Source: Liquorilactobacillus satsumensis DSM 16230 = JCM 12392
GTDB taxonomy: Bacteria > Bacillota > Bacilli > Lactobacillales > Lactobacillaceae
Assembly: GCF_001435195.1 (NCBI RefSeq)
Contig: NZ_AZFQ01000036.1
Span: forward strand, 179,483 to 241,315
Reading direction: 5' to 3'
DNA: 61,833 nucleotides
In this document: positions 25,960 through 34,543 of the stretch, piece by piece
Layout: each line of letters starts with the position of its first letter
Numbering within the stretch: the first letter of the stretch is position 1
The notes under the pieces: generated by a model
Databases searched by the model: none
The model's input: only the letters and a program-made list of their open reading frames with translations
Told to the model about the DNA's origin: nothing
Position numbers and translations under genes: made by a program

Positions 25960-26775
25960 TTAATGAGAATTTTTGGCTAAAATTTTTTGAATTCCATAAC
26001 CAACACCATCAGCGTCATTAGAACGGGTCACGTAGTCTGCAGCCTTTTTGACCGTTGGCTCAGCATTTGCCATTGCGATAGCGGTTCCAACCACATCAAA
26101 CATGGTCATATCATTACGTCCATCGCCAAAAGCAGCCAGTTCGTGTTTAACCAACCCATTTCTTTTCTTGAGATACAAAATTCCATTACGTTTTGAAATT
26201 TCTTCGTTAGTGATTTCCAGATAATTTCGATTTGAACGTGTGACTGTAATTCCTGGGAAGTGCAGGGTTTGCAGATATTTCTCAAGTATTTCGGTATCAG
26301 CAGGGGTGGGGCTGATCAGCATAATTTTATAGATCGTCGTTTTGGTTAACTGTGTTAATTCATTGAATGGCATCATAACCGGCTTTTGATGCGTGATGTT
26401 GGCCTCACGAATGATCGCTTGGCTCTTTTTTTCTGTAAACCAGTCTTGTAGTGTAAACCAGCTGGCGGACGTTTCAGGAAACGCTTTTTGCACAGTTGCT
26501 AAAATCTGAGTAACAGTTTTAAACGCTATTCCTTTACTAAAGAGCGTTTCGTAGGTGGAGCCGGTCATTTTAAAGATTAATCCTCCATTAAATGCAACTT
26601 GTTCATCAACAAGTGCTAGTTGTGAAATCGTGGTTCGCATGGCTGCAGGGGGACGTGCGGTCACAAGTGTCACCGGAATTCCGCAATGTTTAATCATGCT
26701 GATATTCCCCTTTGAAAGCTCTCCTGCTGAATTTAGCAAGGTGTTATCCATGTCTAGAAAAATATGCTTAATCAT
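25960..26775 (-). CDS. HAD superfamily (Cof-type, IIB) phosphatase
   Basis: A 271-residue Cof-like hydrolase. Motif I is DMDNTLL (nucleophile Asp near residue 8), motif II is TLVTARP, and motif III/IV is AAFGDGRNDMTMF; the IIB cap lies between about 80 and 190. These enzymes dephosphorylate sugar phosphates, FMN or PLP; the substrate here is unknown. It overlaps the preceding DeoR gene by 8 bases, so both come from one transcript, and the regulator may sense a sugar phosphate that this enzyme consumes. Confidence 0.85.
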   Translation of the reverse strand: MIKHIFLDMDNTLLNSAGELSKGNISMIKHCGIPVTLVTARPPAAMRTTISQLALVDEQVAFNGGLIFKMTGSTYETLFSKGIAFKTVTQILATVQKAFPETSASWFTLQDWFTEKKSQAIIREANITHQKPVMMPFNELTQLTKTTIYKIMLISPTPADTEILEKYLQTLHFPGITVTRSNRNYLEITNEEISKRNGILYLKKRNGLVKHELAAFGDGRNDMTMFDVVGTAIAMANAEPTVKKAADYVTRSNDADGVGYGIQKILAKNSH

Positions 26776-27538
26776 CCTGTTCCTCCTTTGCGATCACGAT
26801 TTTAATATTTTTATTAAACCAGTTTCTTTGGGGCTCTTTTAAGCTGCTATCTGTAATTAAAGTATCTATTTTTTTGCAGGAACAAATTTTATAAGCAGCT
26901 TTTTTTGAGTTGAATTTGTATTGTTCGGCAACTGCAATGATATGACGTGCGTGTGCGACAACATGTCTAATCACGACTGCATCATCTTTGTTGGATAAGT
27001 AAAAGCCTTCCGGGGTGACTCCTGAAGTACCGATAAACACTTTTGCAAAAGAAAAGTATCCAAGTTCTGAGAGTGTAGAAAGTGAGCAGGTGTACCGGTT
27101 GCGCTTGTCAACAGTTCCCCCTAGAAGTTCAATTTTAACAACTCCGCTTTGCGTTAAGGCCACCGCATTGTCAATTGAATTTGTGACCACAGTTGCACCT
27201 TGTTGCTGAATTTGTTCACACATCTGTACTAGAGTAGTTGAAGCGGCAATAAAATAAGCTCCAGCCATCTGAATTTCCTGCAATGCTAATTTTGCCATTT
27301 CAGCCTTAATAGGAGATAAAATGTGTGTGCGTGCTAGATATTCGGGTACACTGCTTACACTATAGGCAAAAATTCCCCCATGCATCCGTTTAGCTCTGCC
27401 AGTTGAGACAAGCTTCACAATATCTCGCCGTGCAGTATCTCTGGAAACATTAAAATATTGTGCAATAAAACGAGTACTCAGCTTTCCCCTTTTTTTCAAT
27501 AAGGCTGTAATTGCGACCAATCTTTCAGCTTGTGACAT
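26768..27538 (-). CDS. DeoR/GlpR family transcriptional regulator
   Basis: A 256-residue protein with an N-terminal DeoR helix-turn-helix (LSTRFIAQYFNVSRDTARRD, about 20-39) and a C-terminal sugar-isomerase-like effector domain (about 75-245) with TNSIDNAV and GTSGVTPEGF, the usual phosphate-binding loops. Such regulators respond to phosphorylated sugars. GGGGAGGTG precedes the ATG. It heads a two-gene operon with the Cof-type phosphatase. No sugar transporter or kinase is nearby, which is unusual for the family, so its regulon may be elsewhere or limited to this operon. Confidence 0.85.
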   Translation of the reverse strand: MSQAERLVAITALLKKRGKLSTRFIAQYFNVSRDTARRDIVKLVSTGRAKRMHGGIFAYSVSSVPEYLARTHILSPIKAEMAKLALQEIQMAGAYFIAASTTLVQMCEQIQQQGATVVTNSIDNAVALTQSGVVKIELLGGTVDKRNRYTCSLSTLSELGYFSFAKVFIGTSGVTPEGFYLSNKDDAVVIRHVVAHARHIIAVAEQYKFNSKKAAYKICSCKKIDTLITDSSLKEPQRNWFNKNIKIVIAKEEQDD

Positions 27539-27784
27539 CTAATACACCTCCCCTTCAAATAATATTTTAGCATTTTTTTAAGCGCATACATTCACTTTGG
27601 TACAGAAAATTATTCTTTTTCTGCACTTCTAAGCAATTGCTGATTTAAATGCGTAAGTAATATGCACCTATCTTTAAGCTTAATTTGCACAGTAGTTATT
27701 AGAATTTTTAAAATTATAAAAGAGGAGGAAACTTCTTTTCAAATGGTTAAATTCTGTAAAATATAGAGATCAGCACGCTAATTT

Positions 27785-28261
27785 TTATTTCTCACGTAAC
27801 TCATTAATCTCATGTAATATTTGGGCTAATCTGATTAAGTCTGTATTATTAAAAGTTGCTCCGAGCTGATTCAATTGCTGATTTTTCTGGGTGTGGTACT
27901 GTTCGTGCAAGTCTGCAACTAAGCAACCATGTTCGGTTAGCTTCAGATAAACATCTTTTTTATTGTTGGGTTGATGATATTTTTTTACTAGCTTTTTTTT
28001 AACTAAGCGGTTAACGATCTTCGAAACGGTTCCTTGTGGAAAGTAGGTTGTCGTAACTAATTCCTTGATTCTCAAAGAAGAAGCACAAGAAATTGCTTGT
28101 AGAACATCCAGTTCCGTAATTGAAATTTTGCTAACAATGTGCTTGGCTGCAGCAGGAGCGACTTGTGCAAGATGTTCTTGAACTTTCTTAGTATCGTCAA
28201 ATGCAAGATAGCGATGCAATTCGCTGTCAATTTGTTGCAGTAAGGGATTTAATTTCGACAT
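27785..28261 (-). CDS. MarR family regulator, divergent from a quinone-reductase-like gene
   Basis: A 158-residue MarR protein with the recognition region TTTYFPQGTVSKIVNRLVKKKLVKK (about residues 70-94, landmarks only) and a wing with NNKKDVYL. It has one Cys near residue 60 and one near 113, so redox or electrophile sensing is possible but unproven. It is divergent from a flavodoxin-fold NAD(P)H reductase gene across 92 bases that hold two perfect TATATTC palindromes, one covering its own ribosome binding site. This is the layout of quinone/aldehyde-stress repressors that control the neighbouring reductase. Confidence 0.85.
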   Translation of the reverse strand: MSKLNPLLQQIDSELHRYLAFDDTKKVQEHLAQVAPAAAKHIVSKISITELDVLQAISCASSLRIKELVTTTYFPQGTVSKIVNRLVKKKLVKKYHQPNNKKDVYLKLTEHGCLVADLHEQYHTQKNQQLNQLGATFNNTDLIRLAQILHEINELREK

Positions 28262-28262
28262 A

Positions 28263-28333
28263 TATATTCCTCCGAATATAAATTGACTTTCAGCTTTAAG
28301 CCTGTTAATGTATATTATATTCCAAGGAATATA
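28263..28333. promoter_or_regulatory. Two MarR operator palindromes and the reductase promoter
   Basis: Site 1 is TATATTC-CTCC-GAATATA (28263-28280), which includes the Shine-Dalgarno sequence GGAGG of the MarR gene read on the minus strand. Site 2 is TATATTCCAAGGAATATA (28316-28333), a perfect 18-bp palindrome just before the reductase start. A -35 box TTGACT lies at 28283-28288 between them. Centre-to-centre distance is about 53 bp, near five helical turns, so both sites can face the same side of the DNA. Confidence 0.8.
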
Positions 28334-28353
28334 AAAGATAAAGGAGAATTAAT

Positions 28354-28950
28354 ATGCACATTACATTAGTCCTTGATCATCCCTATATGTTAGAGTCAAG
28401 TGAAAACATTCCGCATAAGCGTTCCTATTCAGCTGCAATTGCTCAGAATGCGATTGAAATGTTGCAAAGAAGCGGACATAGTGTAGATGTCATTGATCTT
28501 CAAAAAGATAGATATAATCCGGTGCTTGATCGCCAAGGATTACTTAACTGGCGGACAAAAGAATACGTTGACACGCAGAGTATGAATTATTTGCAACGCT
28601 TACGGGTAGCAGATGAAATTATTTTTATTTTTCCGCTTTGGTGGGAGATCATGCCGGCAATGACCAAAGGATTTATTGACAAAGTTTTTTGCAAAGGGCA
28701 AGTCAAAAAACTTGCAGGCAAGCACTTAATTTTAGATCCGAAAACTAAAATTCGGGTTTTAACTGCCTGTGGCACACCGCAATTTATCTATAGTTGGCAT
28801 TATCGTAATCCCCTTGGAAAAATGCTTAAAATTGGAGTATTCGGTAAACTAGGTTTAAAAGATTTTAAACTGGTTAACTTTAACGCAGAAGATCAAAGTG
28901 AGCAGAAACGAATGAAAAATCTCAAGCAGCTTAAGAAGTATCTTCTATAA
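28354..28950 (+). CDS. NAD(P)H-dependent flavodoxin-fold oxidoreductase (KefF/MdaB-like)
   Basis: A 198-residue protein with the flavodoxin-like fold of the NQO family. Landmarks are RSYSAAIAQNAIEML at the phosphate-binding start, IIFIFPLWWEIMPAMTKGFIDKV (a family hallmark, quoted in part) near residue 90, and LTACGTPQF near 145. Such FMN or FAD enzymes reduce quinones, often in the defence against electrophiles. The divergent MarR gene and its two palindromes indicate inducible control. GGAG precedes the ATG by 7 bases. It is monocistronic. Confidence 0.85.
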   Translation: MHITLVLDHPYMLESSENIPHKRSYSAAIAQNAIEMLQRSGHSVDVIDLQKDRYNPVLDRQGLLNWRTKEYVDTQSMNYLQRLRVADEIIFIFPLWWEIMPAMTKGFIDKVFCKGQVKKLAGKHLILDPKTKIRVLTACGTPQFIYSWHYRNPLGKMLKIGVFGKLGLKDFKLVNFNAEDQSEQKRMKNLKQLKKYLL

Positions 28951-29098
28951 AATTGATACGTTGCTAAGACGTCTTCCAAAACTTTTATTTTATAGGATTT
29001 ATTTATCTTTTTGAATCATTCTTTAAAGTAGTATGCAGTGCTTTGGCATGGTAAAATTAAGTTAATTTTTTAATTTATTCATGAACGGGGTTGCTTTA

Positions 29099-30274
29099 AT
29101 GTCTTTTATTGGTACATTAGTTTTAATTTTGGCAGGTACTACTCTAGCAGGGCACCTAACTGCACGTTGTGGAATTCCGGCAGTCTTGGGTCAATTGTTA
29201 ATTGGAATTGTACTCGGTCCTGGAGTTTTAAATTTAATCCACCCGTCAGAATCAATTACGCAATTTGCTGAAATTGGTGTGATCTTACTGATGTTTATGG
29301 CCGGAATTGAAAGTGATCTGCAACAATTGAAAAAATATTTGAAGCCGGCACTTTCTGTGGCGGTTTCGGGAGTAATACTTCCAGTCGTAGTTATGGGAGC
29401 AACCAGTCTTTTATTCGGTTACTATTTTCAAGAGGCACTCTTTATTGGCGTTGTTTTTTCGGCGACTTCTGTGAGTATCTCAGTAGTTGTTTTGCGAGAA
29501 TTCAAGGCACTTAATGGAAAAGAGGGAGCGACGGTCTTAGGCGCTGCGGTTGCTGATGATATTTTGGGTGTGCTTCTTTTGAGTCTGATGATTGCATTGG
29601 TTGGAACAAATAGCGGGACTAGCAGCCATGGAGGTACCAACAATTTATTGATTCAACTGGTTTTCCAAGGACTTTTCTTTGCGGGGGTCGTTTTTCTTGT
29701 GCGGTGGATCGCACCAGGTATTATGTATTTGAGTAATAAATTACTGATACCTACGGGGCGCACAATTTGTGCAATGATTATTTGTCTGTCAATGGCATAT
29801 TTAGCTGAATTAGTTGGCTTATCGGGAGCAATTGGGGCTTTTTTTGCCGGAATTGCGATTGGGCAAACATCTGCAAAAAAGATTGTTGATCCTAATATCG
29901 AACCGATTAGCAATGCAGTTTTTGTTCCTGTTTTTTTTGTAAGCATTGGTCTGAGCGTTTCGTTTAACAACTTTATCACAGCATTGCCTTTTATTTTTGT
30001 AATGACAGTTCTCGCTGTCATTACAAAATGGCTTGGCGGTGAACTGGGTTCTATTTGGGCCGGTTTTGATCGGAGAAGTGGTCGCGTTGTTGGTACTGGG
30101 ATGATTGCCCGCGGTGAAATGGCATTGATTACAGCCCAAATTGGGTTTAATGCGCATTTGCTTGAAAGAGCGTTATACGTTGATATTATTTTCGTGATTG
30201 TAATTGCTACCTTAATTGCCCCTTTGATGTTACGGTTGGCATTAAAGGGTTTGCGTAACTCAATTGATAAGTAG
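29099..30274 (+). CDS. CPA2 family Na+/H+ antiporter (NapA/KefB-type)
   Basis: A 391-residue membrane protein with about 12 TMs and no C-terminal RCK domain. The core motif is AVADDILGVLLLS (near residue 155): two adjacent Asp residues, as in the electrogenic NapA/NhaA Na+/H+ antiporters. GQLLIGIVLGPG near 34 and FSATSVSISVVVL near 120 are typical of the family. It likely exports Na+ in exchange for protons, though K+ is possible. ATG 29099 is preceded by GGGG about 9 bases upstream, which favours it over ATG 29081. Monocistronic. Confidence 0.88.
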   Translation: MSFIGTLVLILAGTTLAGHLTARCGIPAVLGQLLIGIVLGPGVLNLIHPSESITQFAEIGVILLMFMAGIESDLQQLKKYLKPALSVAVSGVILPVVVMGATSLLFGYYFQEALFIGVVFSATSVSISVVVLREFKALNGKEGATVLGAAVADDILGVLLLSLMIALVGTNSGTSSHGGTNNLLIQLVFQGLFFAGVVFLVRWIAPGIMYLSNKLLIPTGRTICAMIICLSMAYLAELVGLSGAIGAFFAGIAIGQTSAKKIVDPNIEPISNAVFVPVFFVSIGLSVSFNNFITALPFIFVMTVLAVITKWLGGELGSIWAGFDRRSGRVVGTGMIARGEMALITAQIGFNAHLLERALYVDIIFVIVIATLIAPLMLRLALKGLRNSIDK

Positions 30275-30688
30275 CAGAGCACTTTTCTTAATTGAGTTGT
30301 AAATTTTAATTTGTTTGCACCAACGCATGCAGTCAATTAAATCAAAACGCTTTAAGTCATAGGATACCCTCGTCATTATTTAGTAGCAATGCTGATAACG
30401 AAGGGCTTTTTTGTTGTGAAATAAAGTGAAGTAAATCTGATGTGGATTGAAGGATGGTTTACAAGATTAACAATTTTTATGTAAACGTTTTAATTGTAAA
30501 GGACGGATTTAAGAACTGGCAATTGTTAATAAATCTTACAAAAATGTTGTTATAACAGCATTTGTTCTTTGAATAAATTACAAAGTTTAATAATCTTAAC
30601 TTCATAGAAAGTTCAAATTTAACAGCTACCCTTGAATTATAAGTTTGGAGGTATCGCACTAAAAATACAGGTAATAGGGTGATAATTT
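30275..30688. other. Intergenic region before the GT39 gene
   Basis: About 410 bases. It contains an intrinsic terminator (30366-30412) and a long A/T-rich leader with no clear gene. AGGGTGATAATTT precedes the next start codon. No repeat copy or operator is evident. Confidence 0.5.
30366..30412 (+). terminator. Rho-independent terminator after the Na+/H+ antiporter
   Basis: ACCCTCGTCATTAT pairs with ATAACGAAGGG with one or two mismatches, followed by CTTTTTTG. Confidence 0.75.
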
Positions 30689-32869
30689 ATGATAAGAGAG
30701 CGAATAAAGCGTTGGGACTATTGGTTAGTCGGTATTTTAATTTTAGCTGCTTTTCTATATGGCTGGAGCATTTGGACAGCCGGATATTCAAATAATTTTT
30801 ATACAGCAGCAATTGTAAGTATGAGTGAGAGCTGGAAAAATTTCTGGTATGCCAGTTTTGATCCAGCCAGTTTTATCACAGTTGATAAGCCACCTGTTGC
30901 ACTGTGGTTCATGGTTATCTGTGTTAAAATATTCGGTCTTCACGGCTGGAGCATTGTTTTGTCTTCAGTTCTTTTCGGAATCGGCTCTGTAGCATTAATA
31001 TACAAGATGATTAAACCATATTTTGGGAGATTAGCTGCTAATATGGGTGCGTTTTTTATGACGATTACACCCATTGTGGTAGCTGTATCACGGACAAATA
31101 ATATGGATGCAACTTTAGTTTTCTTCCTCTTGCTGGCAGGTTATCTGCTGCAGGTGGCTGTGAGCAAGCAGCGAGCGTGGTTAGTGGCAGTCTCATTTGC
31201 ATTAATCGGGGTTGCTTTTAACATTAAAATGCTGCAGGCTTTTATGGTTTTACCAGCAATGTACTTTTTCTACTGGATTGCATCAACTGCAGGGTGGAAG
31301 AAAAAAATTATGCACCTAGTTGCTGCAACAGCTGCCTTGGTGGTCTTCACATTACTGTGGCCGCTGGCAGTTGATTCAACAAGTACCAGCAAACGTCCAT
31401 ATATCGGAAGTTCTTCTACTAACTCAGTCTTGAACTTAGCTTTTGGTTATAATGGAAGTCAGCGGCTCTTGGGACAAACTTCTGGAACTGGTGGTCGTTT
31501 TAGTGGCATGGGTGGTTCAAGCAAGAAGGGCAATCATGCAGGTAAAATGAATGGTACACGGCCAACTGGAAGCAAAAAAATGACTGCTCCTAAGGGAATG
31601 ACTGGTAATAAAAAGGCGGGCACTGCTGGCGGACAGACCGGTAAAATGGGTCAAAACGGCGGCGGTGGTGGCGGCAGTAATATCTTTAATGTTGGATCCG
31701 CTGGGCCATTTAGATTATTACAAAAGGCGTTAGGTCAGCAGGTTAGTTGGATGTTCCCATTGGCTTTAATGGGGTTAATTGCAACTTTCCTTTATGAAAT
31801 TAAAAAGCAACGCAGATGGTGGCAAACAACTAAAAAACAGCAACAGCTCTTCTATTGGGCTGGTTGGTTAGTGCCAGTTGGTGCATTTTTCAGTATTGCA
31901 AGCTTCTTCCATCCTTATTACATGGTAATGGTGGCCCCACCGTTAGCTGCTTTAGCTGGAATTGGCGTAGCAACTTTTGTGGGCGCCTTAAGAACTAGCA
32001 AACCACAGTGGCAACTTTATCTTCTAGCTGCAAGCTTTTGGTTGACTGGGATTTTACAGGCATGGTATGCATACAGTTATTATCCATGGCTAAGCTGGAT
32101 TATTGTGGCCGGGACAGCTGCTGCATCGTTACTAGCAGTCTTCTTTTACCGAAATACGCTTAAAAGTATGGTATGTGCCGCTGTAGCGACTGTTTTTCTC
32201 TCACTTGCACCTGGTTTTTGGGCGTTGACTCCTACTTTGGCGGGGGCTTCTGATGCAATTCCTTCAGCCGGACCTGACTTGTTAAGTAGTTCAGGCGGAG
32301 CAAGCGGTGGTTTAGGCAGCGAGCAGGCTAATACAAAAATGATCAAGTATCTTGAAAAGCATAACAACGGAGCAAAATATTTATTTGCGACGATGGATTC
32401 AAATACTGCGGCTCCATATATTATCAAGACCAAAAAAGCAGTCATGACCATTGGAGGTTATAATGGAACTGACAATGCAATTTCATTGGCACAGTTCAAG
32501 AAACTGGTTAAAGAAGGCAAAGTTAAGTACTTCTATCTCTCTGGGAAAACTACGAATAGTGCACTTGTGCGCTGGGTTAAAAAGTATGGGACCAAGGTAA
32601 AATCAAGTGAATACTCGAATAGCAGTTCAACACAGCAAACGACAACTGGAAAGAGTAATACTGCAATGAAACAAGGCACACCTGGAAAAGGAGGAAAGCG
32701 GCCTAGTGGAAAAGCGCCTCAAGGCATGAAGGGCAACCAGATGGGTGGTCGTAAAAACATGAAACAGGGTCAACCTGGCAAGAACGGGAAGACTTCAAGT
32801 AATTCGCAGACAAGTTCCTTTGGCGGTTCGATGGGTGGCCAAAGTGGCACACTCTATAAACTGGATTAA
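30689..32869 (+). CDS. GT39 family (YkcB/ArnT-like) membrane glycosyltransferase with Gly/Met/Lys-rich insertions
   Basis: A 726-residue GT-C protein. The N-terminal half has about eight TMs with SFITVDKPPVALWF (near residue 67) and NNMDATLVFFLLLAGYL (near 135), which match Bacillus YkcB. After TM8, about residues 255-335 form a Gly/Lys/Met/Ser-rich loop ending in GGGGGG, then more TMs, an extracellular domain (about 540-630) and a tail of about 80 residues again rich in Gly, Lys, Gln and Met. It should move a sugar from a polyprenyl-phosphate donor to an acceptor outside the membrane. The next gene encodes the matching GT2 enzyme, 57 bases on to the first possible start. Confidence 0.88.
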   Translation: MIRERIKRWDYWLVGILILAAFLYGWSIWTAGYSNNFYTAAIVSMSESWKNFWYASFDPASFITVDKPPVALWFMVICVKIFGLHGWSIVLSSVLFGIGSVALIYKMIKPYFGRLAANMGAFFMTITPIVVAVSRTNNMDATLVFFLLLAGYLLQVAVSKQRAWLVAVSFALIGVAFNIKMLQAFMVLPAMYFFYWIASTAGWKKKIMHLVAATAALVVFTLLWPLAVDSTSTSKRPYIGSSSTNSVLNLAFGYNGSQRLLGQTSGTGGRFSGMGGSSKKGNHAGKMNGTRPTGSKKMTAPKGMTGNKKAGTAGGQTGKMGQNGGGGGGSNIFNVGSAGPFRLLQKALGQQVSWMFPLALMGLIATFLYEIKKQRRWWQTTKKQQQLFYWAGWLVPVGAFFSIASFFHPYYMVMVAPPLAALAGIGVATFVGALRTSKPQWQLYLLAASFWLTGILQAWYAYSYYPWLSWIIVAGTAAASLLAVFFYRNTLKSMVCAAVATVFLSLAPGFWALTPTLAGASDAIPSAGPDLLSSSGGASGGLGSEQANTKMIKYLEKHNNGAKYLFATMDSNTAAPYIIKTKKAVMTIGGYNGTDNAISLAQFKKLVKEGKVKYFYLSGKTTNSALVRWVKKYGTKVKSSEYSNSSSTQQTTTGKSNTAMKQGTPGKGGKRPSGKAPQGMKGNQMGGRKNMKQGQPGKNGKTSSNSQTSSFGGSMGGQSGTLYKLD

Positions 32870-32946
32870 AGTGGTTCGTATAAAAGCTAATTTATCATTT
32901 TTAACGAGGACTTAAACACACACTAGTGAATAGGAGGTCAACTTCT

Positions 32947-33993
32947 ATGGGTAACAGATTAACAATTGTTTCGCCATGTTACAACGAAGAAGATGTACTT
33001 GCGGAAGCTGCTAAATTGCTGGGAGAAATTCTGGATAAATTGATTGCACAGGGAAAAATTGCAGCAGACAGTAAGATTCTTTTTGTTAATGATGGAAGTG
33101 TTGATGCAACTTGGCAAATGATCAAAGAACTTGAACACAAGTCTCCCAAATATACTGGAATCAAGTTCAGTAGAAACTTCGGACATCAGAATGCACTGAT
33201 GGCAGGGTTAAAAAAAGCTCTTCCTTGGTCAGATATGGTGATCACAATTGACGTTGATTTGCAAGATGATGTTGAAAAAATCTATGAAATGGTAGATTGT
33301 TATCATGCCGGTAATGACATTGTATACGCGGTCCGTAATAATCGTGATACAGATTCCAAGTTTAAGCGAAACACGGCCTTGTTCTTTTACTGGATGATGA
33401 AGAAGATGGGGGTTGAGCTTGTCCCTAATCACGCTGATTATCGGCTAATGTCTCAACGTGCAGTTAAAGCACTTCTTGAATATCGAGAGGAAAATCTCTT
33501 TATTCGAGGAATCATCCCTAAGTTAGGATTTAAGAATACCAAAGTATATTATGCCCGCAAAGAGCGTTATGCAGGAGTAAGCCACTATCCTTTGAAGAAG
33601 ATGTTGAACTTTGCGATTAATGGAATCACATCGTTTACTATTGTTCCCATTAAAATCATGCTTTACTTGGGAATCGTGATCAGTACACTCAGCGGATTAT
33701 GCTTATTATGGGTCTTATATTCCTTTTTAACGAGCCACACAGTCTCGGGATGGGCATCTGTAATGATGTCGCTCTGGTTTCTCGGAGGTTTCCAGTTGAT
33801 TACAATTAGTATTGTAGGAACTTACATTGGTAAGATCTTTGTTGAGACCAAGCACCGTCCACGGTATATCATTGAAGAAGATGATTATACTCAAGGAATG
33901 ACTAATCAACTAGCTCAAAGTCAAGTTGCTCATGGCACATTAAGAGATGCAGGAAAACTTCCAAAAGAGCTGAACCATGTTAATGTTAATTAA
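32947..33993 (+). CDS. GT2 family polyprenyl-phosphate glycosyltransferase (YkcC/GtrB-like)
   Basis: A 348-residue protein with an N-terminal GT-A domain and two C-terminal TMs (about residues 235-258 and 268-295). The motifs are VSPCYNEED (near 8), the metal site DVDLQDD (near 102) and SRNFGHQNALMAGL. It should load a sugar nucleotide onto undecaprenyl phosphate in the cytoplasm. The YkcB-type GT39 enzyme upstream then uses the lipid-linked sugar outside. The ATG at 32947 follows TAGGAGG by 8 bases; GTG 32926 lies upstream of it. Repeat copy D follows as terminator. Confidence 0.9.
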   Translation: MGNRLTIVSPCYNEEDVLAEAAKLLGEILDKLIAQGKIAADSKILFVNDGSVDATWQMIKELEHKSPKYTGIKFSRNFGHQNALMAGLKKALPWSDMVITIDVDLQDDVEKIYEMVDCYHAGNDIVYAVRNNRDTDSKFKRNTALFFYWMMKKMGVELVPNHADYRLMSQRAVKALLEYREENLFIRGIIPKLGFKNTKVYYARKERYAGVSHYPLKKMLNFAINGITSFTIVPIKIMLYLGIVISTLSGLCLLWVLYSFLTSHTVSGWASVMMSLWFLGGFQLITISIVGTYIGKIFVETKHRPRYIIEEDDYTQGMTNQLAQSQVAHGTLRDAGKLPKELNHVNVN

Positions 33994-34018
33994 TATTAGT
34001 AAACTATAGATAAATTAA

Positions 34019-34195
34019 AGAGAGTGTGACATAAGTCGGGAAAATTTGAATGCTAACTCGAAATTATGAACATAGCGAGTAATTTGCTATGAGTAATTCG
34101 AAGTTAGACGGAAAATTTTGACTTATGGAACACTTCGATCCGGAATAAAAAAGAGGCTGTGACAAAATTTAACTTTTGTCACGGCCCCTTTTTTG
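34019..34195 (+). repeat. Modular palindromic intergenic repeat, full-length copy D
   Basis: This is the most complete copy. It contains the outer end GAGAGTGTGACATAAGTC, the inner inverted repeat (GCTAACTCGAAATTATG... pairing with ...AATTCGAAGTTAGAC around GAACATAGCGAGT and TTGCTATGAG), the module GACTTATGGAACACTTCGATCCGGAATAAAA, and the terminal hairpin GGCTGTGACAAA/TTTGTCACGGCC followed by six T. GACATAAGTC at the start pairs with GACTTATG in the third module, closing a large outer stem. It probably ends the GT39-GT2 transcript. Confidence 0.9.
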
Positions 34196-34362
34196 TGTTC
34201 TTGATTTCTAAACAGCTAGTGCTGAAATGTGTACCAAAAGACAGTTGGCTGCACTTAACCCCGTAAACCAAACAATCTAATCCCTGAATTATCCGCCTGA
34301 CGCTGTTAATTTCTGCCAACTAAATGCCTTTTGTCCCGCTCGCTTTTTTGACCAGCAGTGCT

Positions 34363-34426
34363 TTAACACGGAATTAACATCTGAGGTGGAAGATTAACAC
34401 TGCTTTAACAGTAAATTTGTTATATT
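34363..34426 (+). promoter_or_regulatory. kdp promoter with four TTAACA direct repeats (candidate KdpE sites)
   Basis: TTAACA occurs at 34363, 34374, 34394 and 34405: two pairs with 11-bp period, the pairs 31 bp apart. The last overlaps the -35 area of an extended -10 (TG at 34418-34419, TATATT at 34421-34426). Response regulators of the OmpR type bind such direct repeats, so these are probable KdpE sites; this is inference from position and spacing. Confidence 0.6.
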
Positions 34427-34459
34427 ACGTGATAGAAAATAATAAAGGAGAAGATGAAG

Positions 34460-34543
34460 ATGATTATTTTCACAACCGTACTTGTAACACTTGGTTTATT
34501 TATCTATCTTGGTTACGTGCTGTTGAAGGAGGAAGACAGATGA
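34460..34543 (+). CDS. kdpF: KdpF, small membrane subunit of the K+-translocating ATPase
   Basis: A 27-residue single-span peptide, MIIFTTVLVTLGLFIYLGY followed by VLLKEEDR. Length, one hydrophobic helix and the charged C terminus match KdpF, which stabilises the KdpABC complex. AAAGGAG lies 9 bases before the ATG at 34460. Its stop overlaps the kdpA start (ATGA at 34540-34543), so translation is coupled. It is below the size limit of most gene finders. Confidence 0.88.
   Translation: MIIFTTVLVTLGLFIYLGYVLLKEEDR

Noticed and set aside
29653-30336. 227-codon minus-strand open frame antisense to the Na+/H+ antiporter
   Set aside because: Composition is typical of a shadow of a membrane protein gene (rich in Lys, Ile, Pro, Thr) and the sense gene has clear family motifs.
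30477-30659. 60-codon minus-strand open frame before the GT39 gene
   Set aside because: A/T-rich leader sequence, no ribosome binding site, no protein-like pattern.
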